From Candidatus Glassiibacteriota bacterium (GTDB taxonomy: Bacteria; Gemmatimonadota; Glassbacteria; GWA2-58-10): a DNA stretch of 6,701 bases. The translations under genes and the position numbers were made by a program. The notes under the pieces were generated by a model. It did not search any database and was not told the DNA's origin. It saw only the letters and a program-made list of their open reading frames with translations. This document shows positions 1 to 6,548 of this stretch, piece after piece (position 1 is the first letter of the stretch; every line of letters begins with the position of its first letter). The stretch spans positions 1-6,701 of the forward strand of contig JAUVUV010000120.1 of the NCBI GenBank assembly GCA_030604975.1. The letters are read 5' to 3'.

Positions 1-327
1 CATTTTAGTGCCCGAAAGATCCGCACCGGTCATATTAGCATTGCTCAAGTCAGCCTCGTTGAAAAACACATTGGTAATTCTGGCATTTTCCAGGTCCGCG
101 CCCTTGAGGCTGGTTTTAAATATCATTGCACTTTCCAGGTCGACACCCTTGAGATCCGCACCGGAAAGATCCAGCCCGAATAGCCTGGCCCCGGCCAGCG
201 ACTCCCCGGCCTGTGCCTTGCTGATTACGTCCTCGGCCTTGAAAAGGGTTTTCCCGAAGTTTTTCAACTCCTCGCTCAGCTTTTTGAAGTCCAGGTTCTC
301 AAAATCTAAATTTTTAAAATCGATCAT
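1..327 (-). CDS. Pentapeptide-repeat protein, N-terminal 109 codons (3' end outside window)
   Basis: The minus-strand frame is open from ATG at 327-325 through the left edge and gives 109 residues without a stop. It begins MIDFKNLDFENLDFKKL, three pentads of the D-F-x-x-L kind, followed by a short helical stretch (about residues 17-40, E/K rich). A pentapeptide array of A(D/N)LxX units starts near residue 44 (SLAGARLFGLDLSGADLKG) and continues to the edge. The fold predicted for such arrays is the right-handed quadrilateral beta-helix. The entry motif around GES (residues 41-43) matches that of the neighbouring DUF2169-pentapeptide protein, so the two genes look paralogous there. The ATG is preceded by a purine-rich GGTGAGAG about 10 nt upstream, an acceptable but not strong ribosome binding site. 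The gene lies 135 bp downstream of the DUF2169 gene on the same strand. No DUF2169 domain is present. Biochemical function is unknown; an accessory, adaptor or effector role in T6SS is inferred from position only. Confidence 0.85.
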   Translation of the reverse strand, partial: MIDFKNLDFENLDFKKLSEELKNFGKTLFKAEDVISKAQAGESLAGARLFGLDLSGADLKGVDLESAMIFKTSLKGADLENARITNVFFNEADLSNANMTGADLSGTKM

Positions 328-390
328 GATGTAATGTCTCTCACCCCCACGTTCGCCTGCCTAAGCTGCCGCTAGCCCAGCGGGCTGGTA

Positions 391-455
391 TCCTCCCCCT
401 TTTTTTGAAAAGGCACCAACCCTATCTTTACCCCCCTTTTTCAAAGGGGGGAGAG
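391..455. repeat. REP-like palindromic element between the two pentapeptide genes
   Basis: Two similar motifs sit about 40 bp apart. One is CCCCCTTTTTTTGAAAAGG around 395-413. The other is a near-perfect palindrome at 431-451, followed by GAGAG. Both combine a C run, a T run, a short GAA/TTC centre, an A run and a G run. Short palindromes of this design recur between genes in many bacterial genomes, so a dispersed REP-type element is plausible. Multiplicity cannot be judged from one window. Confidence 0.4.
431..451 (-). other. GC-rich stem-loop just after the DUF2169 gene
   Basis: The arms CCCCCCTTT (431-439) and AAAGGGGGG (443-451) are exact reverse complements around a 3-nt loop, giving a 9-bp stem. 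In transcription direction the hairpin starts 11 nt after the TAG stop of the DUF2169-pentapeptide gene. It is not followed by a T run (the next minus-strand bases are TAAAGATAGG), so it is not a textbook intrinsic terminator. It could stabilise the 3' end of the mRNA or cause partial termination before the next gene. Confidence 0.4.
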
Positions 456-462
456 TCAGGGG

Positions 463-3400
463 CTATTGTTTTTTCACCTTCCCCGCCAGCTTCGTCATCT
501 TTACATTGGCACCGTCCAGCTTTGTTGGGTCCAGCACCGCGTCGAGAAACTCGGCACCGTAAAAGTTGGAAGCGCTAAGGTCGGCCTCAGTTAAATCCGC
601 TTTTTCAAAGCTCCCTTCAAACAGATTCATATACATAAGCTTTGCCAGCTTCAGATCCGCTTTCATAAACCTTGTATGCTTCATGTCTGCTGCGCTGAAA
701 TCAGCGCTCTGTAGAATGGCCTTTGTAAAATCCGCGCCCTCCATCTTGGAGAGGGAAAAATCGGCATCCTTTAGAACAGCATCATGCCAGATGGATTCAA
801 AACCGTTTGACTCTCTAAATGTGCTTTCAGTAAAATCGCATCCCTCAGACGCCCGGAGCCTGGTCAGATCTGCCTTGTTAAAATTGACTTTCAAGCCTAC
901 GGATCCGTCAACAGAAGCATCCTGCAGTTTTGTCTCCCTGAAATCAGCTTCATTTAAAATGCTTTTTGAAAAATCAGCCCCAGAAAAATCGCTTTTTGAA
1001 AGTTTTGCACTGGTCAGGTCGGCCTCTGAAAAATTGGCGTCAACTGCTTCAACTTCTTCAAGAACCGCACTTTTCAAATTTGCCTTTTCAAAAATAGCAT
1101 CGTTTAAGGCTGCTTTATTCAGAACACTTTCGGACAGATCCGCCTCAGTAAAATCTGCTTCTTTCAGGCAGGCCTTTCCCAGATTGGCTTTTGAAAGAGT
1201 GGCATTGGTCAGGGTTGCCCCTGTCAGGTCGGCCCCTTGTAAATCAGCCTCTGTAAGATTTGCCCCTGAAAGATTGGACTCGGAAATATCAGATTCGGCC
1301 AGGTTCGCAGCCGTCATGTCGGCCTCTGAAGCATCCACGCCGGACATCTTGGCGCCCTGGAGTTTGCATTGGGTCAAATTCGCATTGGCAAGCCTTGAGC
1401 CTGTCAGGTTGGCTCCGACCAGGTTCGAGCCTGCAAAATCAGCATGTTCCAAATTTGCTTCAGTGAGTTTTGCATCAGTAAGTCTGGCACCCTTTGAGTA
1501 TGAACGTGTTAGATTCGCAGATGTTAGATCGACCTTTTCCATGTTTGTGCCCGAAAGATCTGCCCCTTCCAGGTTCGCCTCCCCAAGGCTTGCACCGTTA
1601 AGATCAACCCCTTTGAGATTAACATCCAAAAGAACGGCACCGGCAAGGTTTGCTCTCTGTAAAGAAGCACCCGCAAAACTTGCCCGGGTGAAGTCAAGCC
1701 CTTGCAAATCAAGATCCGATAGGTCCAGGTCCTTCAGGTCTTCACCTGCAAAAGATTCACCAAGCGCCGCGCGTTCTTCCACGATCTCCCGCGTTAAGAC
1801 AGTCTCCGGCTCTCTATCCTTTAAAGCAGGCTCATCCTCACCTCCCATTTCAATACCGAGTCGTGTAAAAAGTTTCTCCTGCTGTTTTTTGGCCTCCGCA
1901 ATGACCGGGGACAGGTCTTCAGGATCGACACCCATCTTCGGCAAAAGAGCCGGCATAGCAACCAGGAGTTTTCCAAGTTGGGGATTTTGATTGAACATCG
2001 CCGGATCGATCCCCAAAGCCTTCATGAACCGGGCCTGCTCTGCTTTGGCTTTGGCGCTGACCGGAGGAGGATTGTCTATATCAACACCCATCTGTGAAAA
2101 GCTGTCCTTCATCTGGGTTTCAAGCTCGGCCTCTTCCATGGCCCTGACCTTTGCCGGGTCATCTTCAGTCAATTTTCTGATGATCCCGGCCTGCTTCTCT
2201 ATTGTTTTCTGCCGAACCTCTGGAGGGAGAGCATCCATGTCGATCCCAACTTGGGAAAGAATGACTGCGGTCTGGGCTTCGAATTTCTTTATCAATGCTT
2301 CTCTGGCTTTTTCTTTTGCCTCATCTTCAGCCAATTCATCAGGTTCGGCAGGAGGTGCTTCTACGGTCTCAGGCGCTTGCACTTCCTCAGCCTGTTCAGA
2401 ATCATCGAGTGACTCCGGTTCTTCCGGGGTCATTTCCCACTTTTTTTCATAATCGACCAGCGCTGCCAGAAACTTCTGGCGGCAATGCTCCACTGTTTGT
2501 ACAGCTTTGTCTACAGGCTCTGACATGATAAAAACGTGCTTGATCTCTTCGTAATCCTCTGAAAGCACATCTATCCATCCACGCCAGGCAAGCACGAGTT
2601 TCTCAGTATCCATATCGACCCACAAGGTGTCGAGGTTCAATGGGATTTCATTTAAACGGTCCTCTTCAGATTCTGATTCATTAGAAGTATTTACAAAACA
2701 TCTGGCTCTCAGACCAGGAAGGTTGGACTTGTATTCGGGTTTGTCCGGGTGCAGGTTTTCAAATGAGAGAGTTTCATCACCCCGGAGATAACCTTCCACC
2801 TGCATATCCGGAGCGGCAGCATTAAAGTGGCTCCAGTCGAAATCCTGAGGGAACCAGGGCCAGCGCTCTTCAAGGTATTTCCCTTTATAATTGCCCATTC
2901 GGGATGAACGCTGTTCCCACATCTTTCCCAGAGGGCCGAAGCCCGCAGGTTGGGGACGGCTGCGGGGAGATCCCATTATATTTTGAGGGTCTTCGATATT
3001 AGGAAGGAACCTTACTTTCTCCCCGTCTTCACTATCCTGTTTTGGAAAGCCTTTGCCCACAGGATTCTTTTTGTAACCTTGCCCCCCGAAACTGTTTTCA
3101 TATTTCAGCTCCATTTGGGTAAAGGGCTCGGGATCTGATATGGTCCTAGCGCCAAAAGTCCTTTTCCACTGGCGGTCGCCGAACACGTTGAGTATTTTCT
3201 CATGAGTTCCGACCTGAAACTTGACCTGGCAGGCTGGAACCGGTTTACCGTTCGGGGAGTGGCAGTGACCGGAAAGAAGAAGGTCTGCCTTTGGTTTGAA
3301 ATAGGCGAAATCGGATTCGTAGCGGCAGCTTCCCTGCATGTCAACATCATCAGGGTAGAACTCATCCCCGGTCGGAAAGAGCTGTTCTTCCGACCGGGTC

Positions 3401-3522
3401 GCCGTCTGGCCAGGCTTTAGATCGAAGGTTCCCTTTATTATGACTGTGAGCGAATGTCCCGGGAAATTAAGCCTGCCGACGATAGGTGCAAAATGAAAAT
3501 ATGTTTGATTCAAAACTTCCAA
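463..3522 (-). CDS. DUF2169 domain / pentapeptide-repeat fusion protein, T6SS-associated (1019 aa)
   Basis: Three regions are visible. Residues about 1-350 are a DUF2169 domain: VIIKGTFDL (27-35), YENSFGG with NPVGKGF (141-159), AGFGPLGKMWEQR (193-205), PQDFDWSHFNAAAPDMQ (225-241) and a YLRGDE / LPGLRAR tail (245-274) follow the family pattern. Residues about 365-400 are a Pro/Glu-rich acidic linker. Residues about 401-592 are charged and helical, with G(I/V)(D/E) motifs at 426, 479, 504, 531 and 556. Residues about 594-1013 are roughly 82 pentapeptide units ending in a basic KVKKQ tail. No signal peptide or membrane segment is seen, so a cytoplasmic location is expected. DUF2169 proteins are T6SS-linked; the Agrobacterium example Atu3641 is an adaptor for effector Tde2. 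An adaptor or chaperone role in loading cargo on the upstream VgrG is therefore inferred; a secreted effector carrying a large beta-helix is the alternative. The start codon is TTG, chosen because an in-frame TAA lies one codon upstream and AGGGGAG is spaced 6 nt from it. It lies 222 bp after vgrG. Confidence 0.9.
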   Translation of the reverse strand: MEVLNQTYFHFAPIVGRLNFPGHSLTVIIKGTFDLKPGQTATRSEEQLFPTGDEFYPDDVDMQGSCRYESDFAYFKPKADLLLSGHCHSPNGKPVPACQVKFQVGTHEKILNVFGDRQWKRTFGARTISDPEPFTQMELKYENSFGGQGYKKNPVGKGFPKQDSEDGEKVRFLPNIEDPQNIMGSPRSRPQPAGFGPLGKMWEQRSSRMGNYKGKYLEERWPWFPQDFDWSHFNAAAPDMQVEGYLRGDETLSFENLHPDKPEYKSNLPGLRARCFVNTSNESESEEDRLNEIPLNLDTLWVDMDTEKLVLAWRGWIDVLSEDYEEIKHVFIMSEPVDKAVQTVEHCRQKFLAALVDYEKKWEMTPEEPESLDDSEQAEEVQAPETVEAPPAEPDELAEDEAKEKAREALIKKFEAQTAVILSQVGIDMDALPPEVRQKTIEKQAGIIRKLTEDDPAKVRAMEEAELETQMKDSFSQMGVDIDNPPPVSAKAKAEQARFMKALGIDPAMFNQNPQLGKLLVAMPALLPKMGVDPEDLSPVIAEAKKQQEKLFTRLGIEMGGEDEPALKDREPETVLTREIVEERAALGESFAGEDLKDLDLSDLDLQGLDFTRASFAGASLQRANLAGAVLLDVNLKGVDLNGASLGEANLEGADLSGTNMEKVDLTSANLTRSYSKGARLTDAKLTEANLEHADFAGSNLVGANLTGSRLANANLTQCKLQGAKMSGVDASEADMTAANLAESDISESNLSGANLTEADLQGADLTGATLTNATLSKANLGKACLKEADFTEADLSESVLNKAALNDAIFEKANLKSAVLEEVEAVDANFSEADLTSAKLSKSDFSGADFSKSILNEADFRETKLQDASVDGSVGLKVNFNKADLTRLRASEGCDFTESTFRESNGFESIWHDAVLKDADFSLSKMEGADFTKAILQSADFSAADMKHTRFMKADLKLAKLMYMNLFEGSFEKADLTEADLSASNFYGAEFLDAVLDPTKLDGANVKMTKLAGKVKKQ
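484..1743 (-). repeat. Pentapeptide-repeat array, about 82 units (residues ~594-1013)
   Basis: Central L/F/M residues fall every five positions from residue 596 to 886, mostly as A(D/N)LxX or A(D/N)FxX with G, S or E around them. The series then resumes from 897 to 1012 in a register shifted by one residue. The junction (about 871-911) is degenerate: residues 876 and 907 are glycines where an L/F is expected, and W912 occupies a central site. Known pentapeptide proteins (MfpA, Qnr family) form a square right-handed beta-helix with four pentads per coil. This array would give about 20 coils, roughly 100 angstrom long, which is large for the family. That length is inferred from the fold's geometry. 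Confidence 0.9.
1843..2262 (-). repeat. ~26-residue helical repeat in the linker (residues 421-560)
   Basis: Five copies of a phi-x-x-(V/M/L)-G-(I/V)-(D/E) motif occur, with glycines at residues 426, 479, 504, 531 and 556. The spacings are 53, 25, 27 and 25, so one degenerate unit (near RKLTEDDPAKVR, about 449-460) probably fills the double gap. Several copies continue into D-x-L-x-P-x and then a K/E/Q-rich helix, for example GIDMDALPPEV and GVDPEDLSPVI. I do not recognise this as a named domain. It looks like a tandem helical spacer or binding surface between DUF2169 and the pentapeptide helix. Confidence 0.6.
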
Positions 3523-3528
3523 TGATTA

Positions 3529-3535
3529 CTCCCCT
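3529..3535 (-). promoter_or_regulatory. Ribosome binding site that fixes a TTG start
   Basis: The minus strand reads AGGGGAG, then TAATCA, then TTG. The spacing of 6 nt is good, and the TAA in that spacer is in frame with the TTG, so no upstream start is possible. The downstream residues (EVLNQTYFHFAP) match the beginning of DUF2169 proteins, where an N-x-T near the N-terminus and a KGTF motif follow. The next in-frame methionine is at residue 62, well inside the domain. Confidence 0.8.
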
Positions 3536-3652
3536 AAAGAAATTGTTCGTTTCCTGTTAACAATCTTTCTCTTTAAAAATCTGAAACAATCCAGCACTAT
3601 AATACTTTCCTTTTCATCAATCTGGGATAAATCGCGGCAATTCAACTGACTT

Positions 3653-3700
3653 AATTAATGCTGATTAATTGCATAATTATTTAACATTCTGATATGTAAA
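3653..3700 (-). promoter_or_regulatory. Weak candidate promoter with overlapping inverted repeat
   Basis: On the minus strand, TTTACA (3700-3695) lies 16 nt before AATTAT (3678-3673), a poor -35/-10 pair. Immediately downstream, AATTAAT-GCTG-ATTAATT (3653-3670) is an exact inverted repeat with 7-bp arms, placed where transcription would begin, as an operator might be. Any AT-rich stretch can yield such matches by chance, so the call is tentative. If real, it would give the DUF2169 gene its own leader of about 140 nt. Confidence 0.2.
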
Positions 3701-3744
3701 AAGCTCATGGATGGACCCATAAAATATCTTTAAAAGGGATATCA

Positions 3745-6546
3745 TTACGCAAGTATCTTAAAGCTCTTGTGTTCAAAACCCCCTCTGACTACCACATTTC
3801 CACGCATACAAGACAAAGAGACTGATTTATCTCCTCTAATGAGAACCGTTGAAGATGATAACATTCTAACATCATTTTCTGAATCTATTATGAATTTACC
3901 ATCTTTTTCTAGCGTTATCGAAGAATTTCCAACCGCAATTTCAATTCCATTTTTATTCTCTTCATATTCTCCTATTGTAACAGTTTGCCTTTTAGCCTTT
4001 GATTCATCTTCGTACGGATCTCCAACCCTAAGTTTAATATTTTTCTTCTCCAAAATAATGTTGGAACCTTCCCCAAGATTTTTATAATATTTTTTCCCCT
4101 TTCCCTTCCTACCCCTCCAATCTTCCTCGAATTTTTCATGAGAATCATAGAATTGCCATTCTTCCCCTCCCGATCCATCTTCCTGCTTATTTACTCCAAT
4201 AACGACTCTACCTTGATCTCCATCGGTTCTGTTATTTCCTTCACCTTTTGTAGAAATTATACCCACAGTACCATCTCTGTGCATCCAGATCTTAGCTCCA
4301 GGCTCAACATGTGTGACAGGCTCGATTTTTTCATCACTCAATACTTCCGCTCCCAATGCAATGTTGGCGGCTATACTTATAAATGATAATATCAACGTGG
4401 CAGCTCCTAGTCCAACAGTTAGGTCGCTTGACACCGGCTTAGTATTCTGTGAGAGACTAATCCCTGCAGAAATAGTTCCGGCTGCAGCACCAGCTGCCAA
4501 GAAACTCGTAATTAAACTCGTTAATGCAAGTAATTCTTCTTTTCCCAAATATTCTTCTAATTTTGACTTACTCTTTTCATACCAATCTCCATCACCAACG
4601 CCTTCCCCACACTCAGTTAATTCATCACCTAGGGACAATGTAACTCCGTCAGGTGTTGCCCTCATAATCGATTTATTTTTGTTCCCCTCATCAGGTTCCT
4701 GGGTACCCGCAGCAAGACAATACTCATCACCGGCACCTAATATGACATCATACCTGGCGGTTAACAATGAATCCGATCGAGTGCTTATTACACTCGGACC
4801 AAAGACATAATCCCAACTATAGCCCAAGACCCACTCATGACTTGCTCCCAATAAAAGCTCATGCTTGAATCCCGCGAAAGCTTCAATGGAGAACCCGAGC
4901 GACCCTTCGAAAACCCATCCTGCACAAAACTCTGTCTTCGTCCCAGCATGCCCCTCTATGGCATTACCAACAGTCCAGTCTTCCGAACTACTTGTTATCC
5001 ATTGCTTAACACTTTTGCCAATCTCAATACCTGAATTGTGGTGCGGGCTATAAAGGCAGATATGCTCATCGCCCGGCGTAGCGTCGAAGATCATTTCATT
5101 CCCAAAGTTGTCCCGTACTACGCTCTGGGTCTGATTTTCACTGGTTACCGGGCTGGTCGTCTCCGGGTTGGGCACGGAGCCGGAGATGATCAGCCGGTCG
5201 GGATCTCCGTCCACAAAGGTTAAAAGCACCTCGGCACCCTTATGCAAGGGAAAGTGCATGCCGTAATCTGACCCGGCATATGGCTGGGCCATGCGTACCC
5301 AGCGGGAGGCCTTGCCGTCCTTGTTGCCGCTCTGGTCAAAGGGCAGTATAATCTTGTAGCGGCCCTGATCATCTACCTCCGCGTTCTTGCCGTCTCCGGC
5401 AGCGTCAACGGTTGCATTAATGATACCATTGAATTTCGGCTTGGGGGTTTTGCGCTCGGGACGAAACTGGATATCCGAAGGGATTGCCGCAAAACGGTTG
5501 GAATAGGTGAGCTTCTCTTCTCCTTCCGCGGATTCATCCCCCATCCCGGCCCACATAGATCCGGTCTGGTGTCCTTCATGTTCGACCTCGAGAATCAGGT
5601 ATTTCCGGTTATAGCTGTCCCGATAGCACTCCTCGAGCTCAAAGAAAAAGCCCGGGCACAGGTTTGATGCCGTGCCCTCACCGTGAAAGATATTCTCCCG
5701 GCACTTGATCTCCTCGGCCCTGATCTTTGCAAGCCCGTTTCCCTGGCCCGGATCTTTAAAGTGCTCTCCATATATATAAACCTCACCACGTCCTTTGGAG
5801 TCCACTTCTGCTTCACCTTTGATCTCCAGAGAGGGCTTTCGGTAGTTGTAGTCTTTTAGAATAACTTTTTTAGGGAGCATCTTCTGGGTGCAGACAAACG
5901 CCTTGATAGCCTCCTCTTCCGGCGCCAGTCCCGATGGAGTGAAATACGGAATAGCCGCATCACCTGGAATATCCATGTGGGCAGTGGAACTGTCCGTGAT
6001 GATGATCTTTTCATTCTGCTCACCCTGCTCAAAGTAGTAGTAGATCCCTTCCCGTTCCATCCAGCGGGAGATGAAGTCAAAATCAGTCTCATTGTACTGA
6101 CAGATATACTCCCATTCCGGGTAGTTTCCGGTCAACTTCAACTCATAGTCCTGGCTGGTCATTCCTGTTTGCTTCAGAATCTCTTCGATAATATCCGGTA
6201 TTGTTTTATCCAGAAAGAGCTGGTTTTCATGATAGAGACTCGCCTGCCACAACCTGGGGACCAGCAGGGCGCGGTAAAAACAATGCCCCTTAGTCTCGTG
6301 AAGCTGTTCAAACTCGGCCACCGCGCCGTGGATCGGCAGGTCTTGATCACTCCCCTTAATGGTCAGATTAGCTGTATTCTGAAGGACATCTTTGAGATTA
6401 ATCTCGGCATCGTCTGAAGCCAATGTGATGTCGAACTCATATAGTTTAGAGATTCCTTCGGTACCTTTGAATTTAACTACTGAAAAGGTATCTTCCCCTA
6501 GACCTTGGGAAACAAAGGTAAAGCTTTTGGTGTCGTCGATAGCCAT
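3745..6546 (-). CDS. vgrG: VgrG/TssI T6SS spike protein with long C-terminal extension (933 aa)
   Basis: VgrG trimers cap the Hcp tube and puncture the target cell, carrying effectors fused or bound to the tip. Residues about 8-365 match the gp27-like base, including YNETDFDFISRWMEREGIYY (151-170), a hallmark of the family. Residues about 372-460 are the gp5-like OB fold, with GRYKIILPFD, WVRMAQPYAG and GMHFPLHKGAEVLLTFVDGD. From 475 (VVRDNFGNEMIFDAT) the beta needle begins, with glycines every eight residues from 527 to 583. Two hydrophobic segments (671-697 and 709-733) form a probable helical hairpin, after which beta-rich sequence resumes (about 745-933), ending in ITLEKDGKFIIDSE-like strands. 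Many VgrGs are about 600-700 residues, so this one is about 250 longer. I see no known toxin motif (no zinc protease HExxH, no lipase GxSxG, no lysozyme signature), so whether the extension is an effector or an adaptor docking site is open. The start is ATG, 2 nt after the clpV stop, with AAGGGAG 7 nt upstream. The 3' third is AT-rich compared with the 5' half. Confidence 0.95.
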   Translation of the reverse strand: MAIDDTKSFTFVSQGLGEDTFSVVKFKGTEGISKLYEFDITLASDDAEINLKDVLQNTANLTIKGSDQDLPIHGAVAEFEQLHETKGHCFYRALLVPRLWQASLYHENQLFLDKTIPDIIEEILKQTGMTSQDYELKLTGNYPEWEYICQYNETDFDFISRWMEREGIYYYFEQGEQNEKIIITDSSTAHMDIPGDAAIPYFTPSGLAPEEEAIKAFVCTQKMLPKKVILKDYNYRKPSLEIKGEAEVDSKGRGEVYIYGEHFKDPGQGNGLAKIRAEEIKCRENIFHGEGTASNLCPGFFFELEECYRDSYNRKYLILEVEHEGHQTGSMWAGMGDESAEGEEKLTYSNRFAAIPSDIQFRPERKTPKPKFNGIINATVDAAGDGKNAEVDDQGRYKIILPFDQSGNKDGKASRWVRMAQPYAGSDYGMHFPLHKGAEVLLTFVDGDPDRLIISGSVPNPETTSPVTSENQTQSVVRDNFGNEMIFDATPGDEHICLYSPHHNSGIEIGKSVKQWITSSSEDWTVGNAIEGHAGTKTEFCAGWVFEGSLGFSIEAFAGFKHELLLGASHEWVLGYSWDYVFGPSVISTRSDSLLTARYDVILGAGDEYCLAAGTQEPDEGNKNKSIMRATPDGVTLSLGDELTECGEGVGDGDWYEKSKSKLEEYLGKEELLALTSLITSFLAAGAAAGTISAGISLSQNTKPVSSDLTVGLGAATLILSFISIAANIALGAEVLSDEKIEPVTHVEPGAKIWMHRDGTVGIISTKGEGNNRTDGDQGRVVIGVNKQEDGSGGEEWQFYDSHEKFEEDWRGRKGKGKKYYKNLGEGSNIILEKKNIKLRVGDPYEDESKAKRQTVTIGEYEENKNGIEIAVGNSSITLEKDGKFIIDSENDVRMLSSSTVLIRGDKSVSLSCMRGNVVVRGGFEHKSFKILA
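4348..4536 (-). other. vgrG: Hydrophobic helical hairpin inside VgrG (residues 671-733)
   Basis: Segment one (671-697) is Ala/Gly rich, with G686, G690 and G695 giving a GxxxG-type face. Segment two (709-733) is Gly/Ala then Leu/Ile rich (GLGAATLILSFISIAANIAL). A polar 11-residue loop (QNTKPVSSDLT region) joins them. Each is long enough to cross a membrane. The acidic, helical stretch before them (WYEKSKSKLEEYLGKEE, 655-671) and the acidic stretch after (SDEKIEP) bracket the unit. It could be a membrane-inserting or pore-forming element, a chaperone-shielded hairpin, or a hydrophobic core at the trimer axis. Confidence 0.65.
4777..4968 (-). repeat. vgrG: Octapeptide glycine repeat of the VgrG needle (residues 527-590)
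   Basis: Glycines fall exactly every eight residues at 527, 535, 543, 551, 559, 567, 575 and 583. From 551 on, the glycine is preceded by L, A, L, L and F, often with another hydrophobic residue at -2. This agrees with the VxGxxxxx octads of the T4 gp5 triple-stranded beta-helix. The units here are unusually aromatic (GFSIEAFA, GASHEWVL, GYSWDYVF) compared with the usual polar octads. The pattern loses register after 590, with G606 and G614 again eight apart. Confidence 0.75.
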
Positions 6547-6548
6547 GG

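Larger units (their letters stand above)
3523..3744. other. AT-rich intergenic region between vgrG and the DUF2169 gene
   Basis: This 222-bp gap is clearly more AT-rich than the flanking 5' coding halves. It contains an 8-bp palindrome TGTTAACA at 3555-3562, a 7-bp inverted repeat at 3653-3670, and the ribosome binding site of the downstream gene. No convincing intrinsic terminator follows the vgrG stop. A 22-codon frame (minus strand, ATG overlapping the vgrG TAA) is too short to support as a gene. Confidence 0.5.

Noticed and set aside
372..388. Short hairpin CTAGCCC-AGC-GGGCTGG
   Set aside because: The stem is only 5 perfect base pairs before a mismatch, with no T run or other context. 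It is not distinguishable from chance in a GC-rich stretch.
431..451. Intrinsic terminator for the DUF2169 gene
   Set aside because: The stem is strong but no T run follows in the direction of transcription, so it is listed only as a stem-loop.
566..1990. Long open frame on the plus strand (474 codons, Ser/Ala/Arg/Phe rich)
   Set aside because: It is the antisense image of the pentapeptide-repeat coding region; the repeated codons keep the opposite frame open. It has no ribosome binding site or recognisable domain, and its repeats mirror the minus-strand pentads.
1991..2452. Plus-strand frame of 153 codons, Ser/Ala rich
   Set aside because: Antisense to the helical linker of the DUF2169 protein, whose Glu/Ala-rich codons avoid stops on the other strand. 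It resembles no known family.
3678..3745. 22-codon minus-strand frame whose ATG overlaps the vgrG stop (TAATG)
   Set aside because: Too short, in a stretch where chance frames are common, and without a clear ribosome binding site. The overlap alone is not enough.
4313..4810. Plus-strand frame of 165 codons inside vgrG
   Set aside because: Antisense shadow of the VgrG extension; no start signal and no family resemblance, while the minus-strand protein is coherent across the region.
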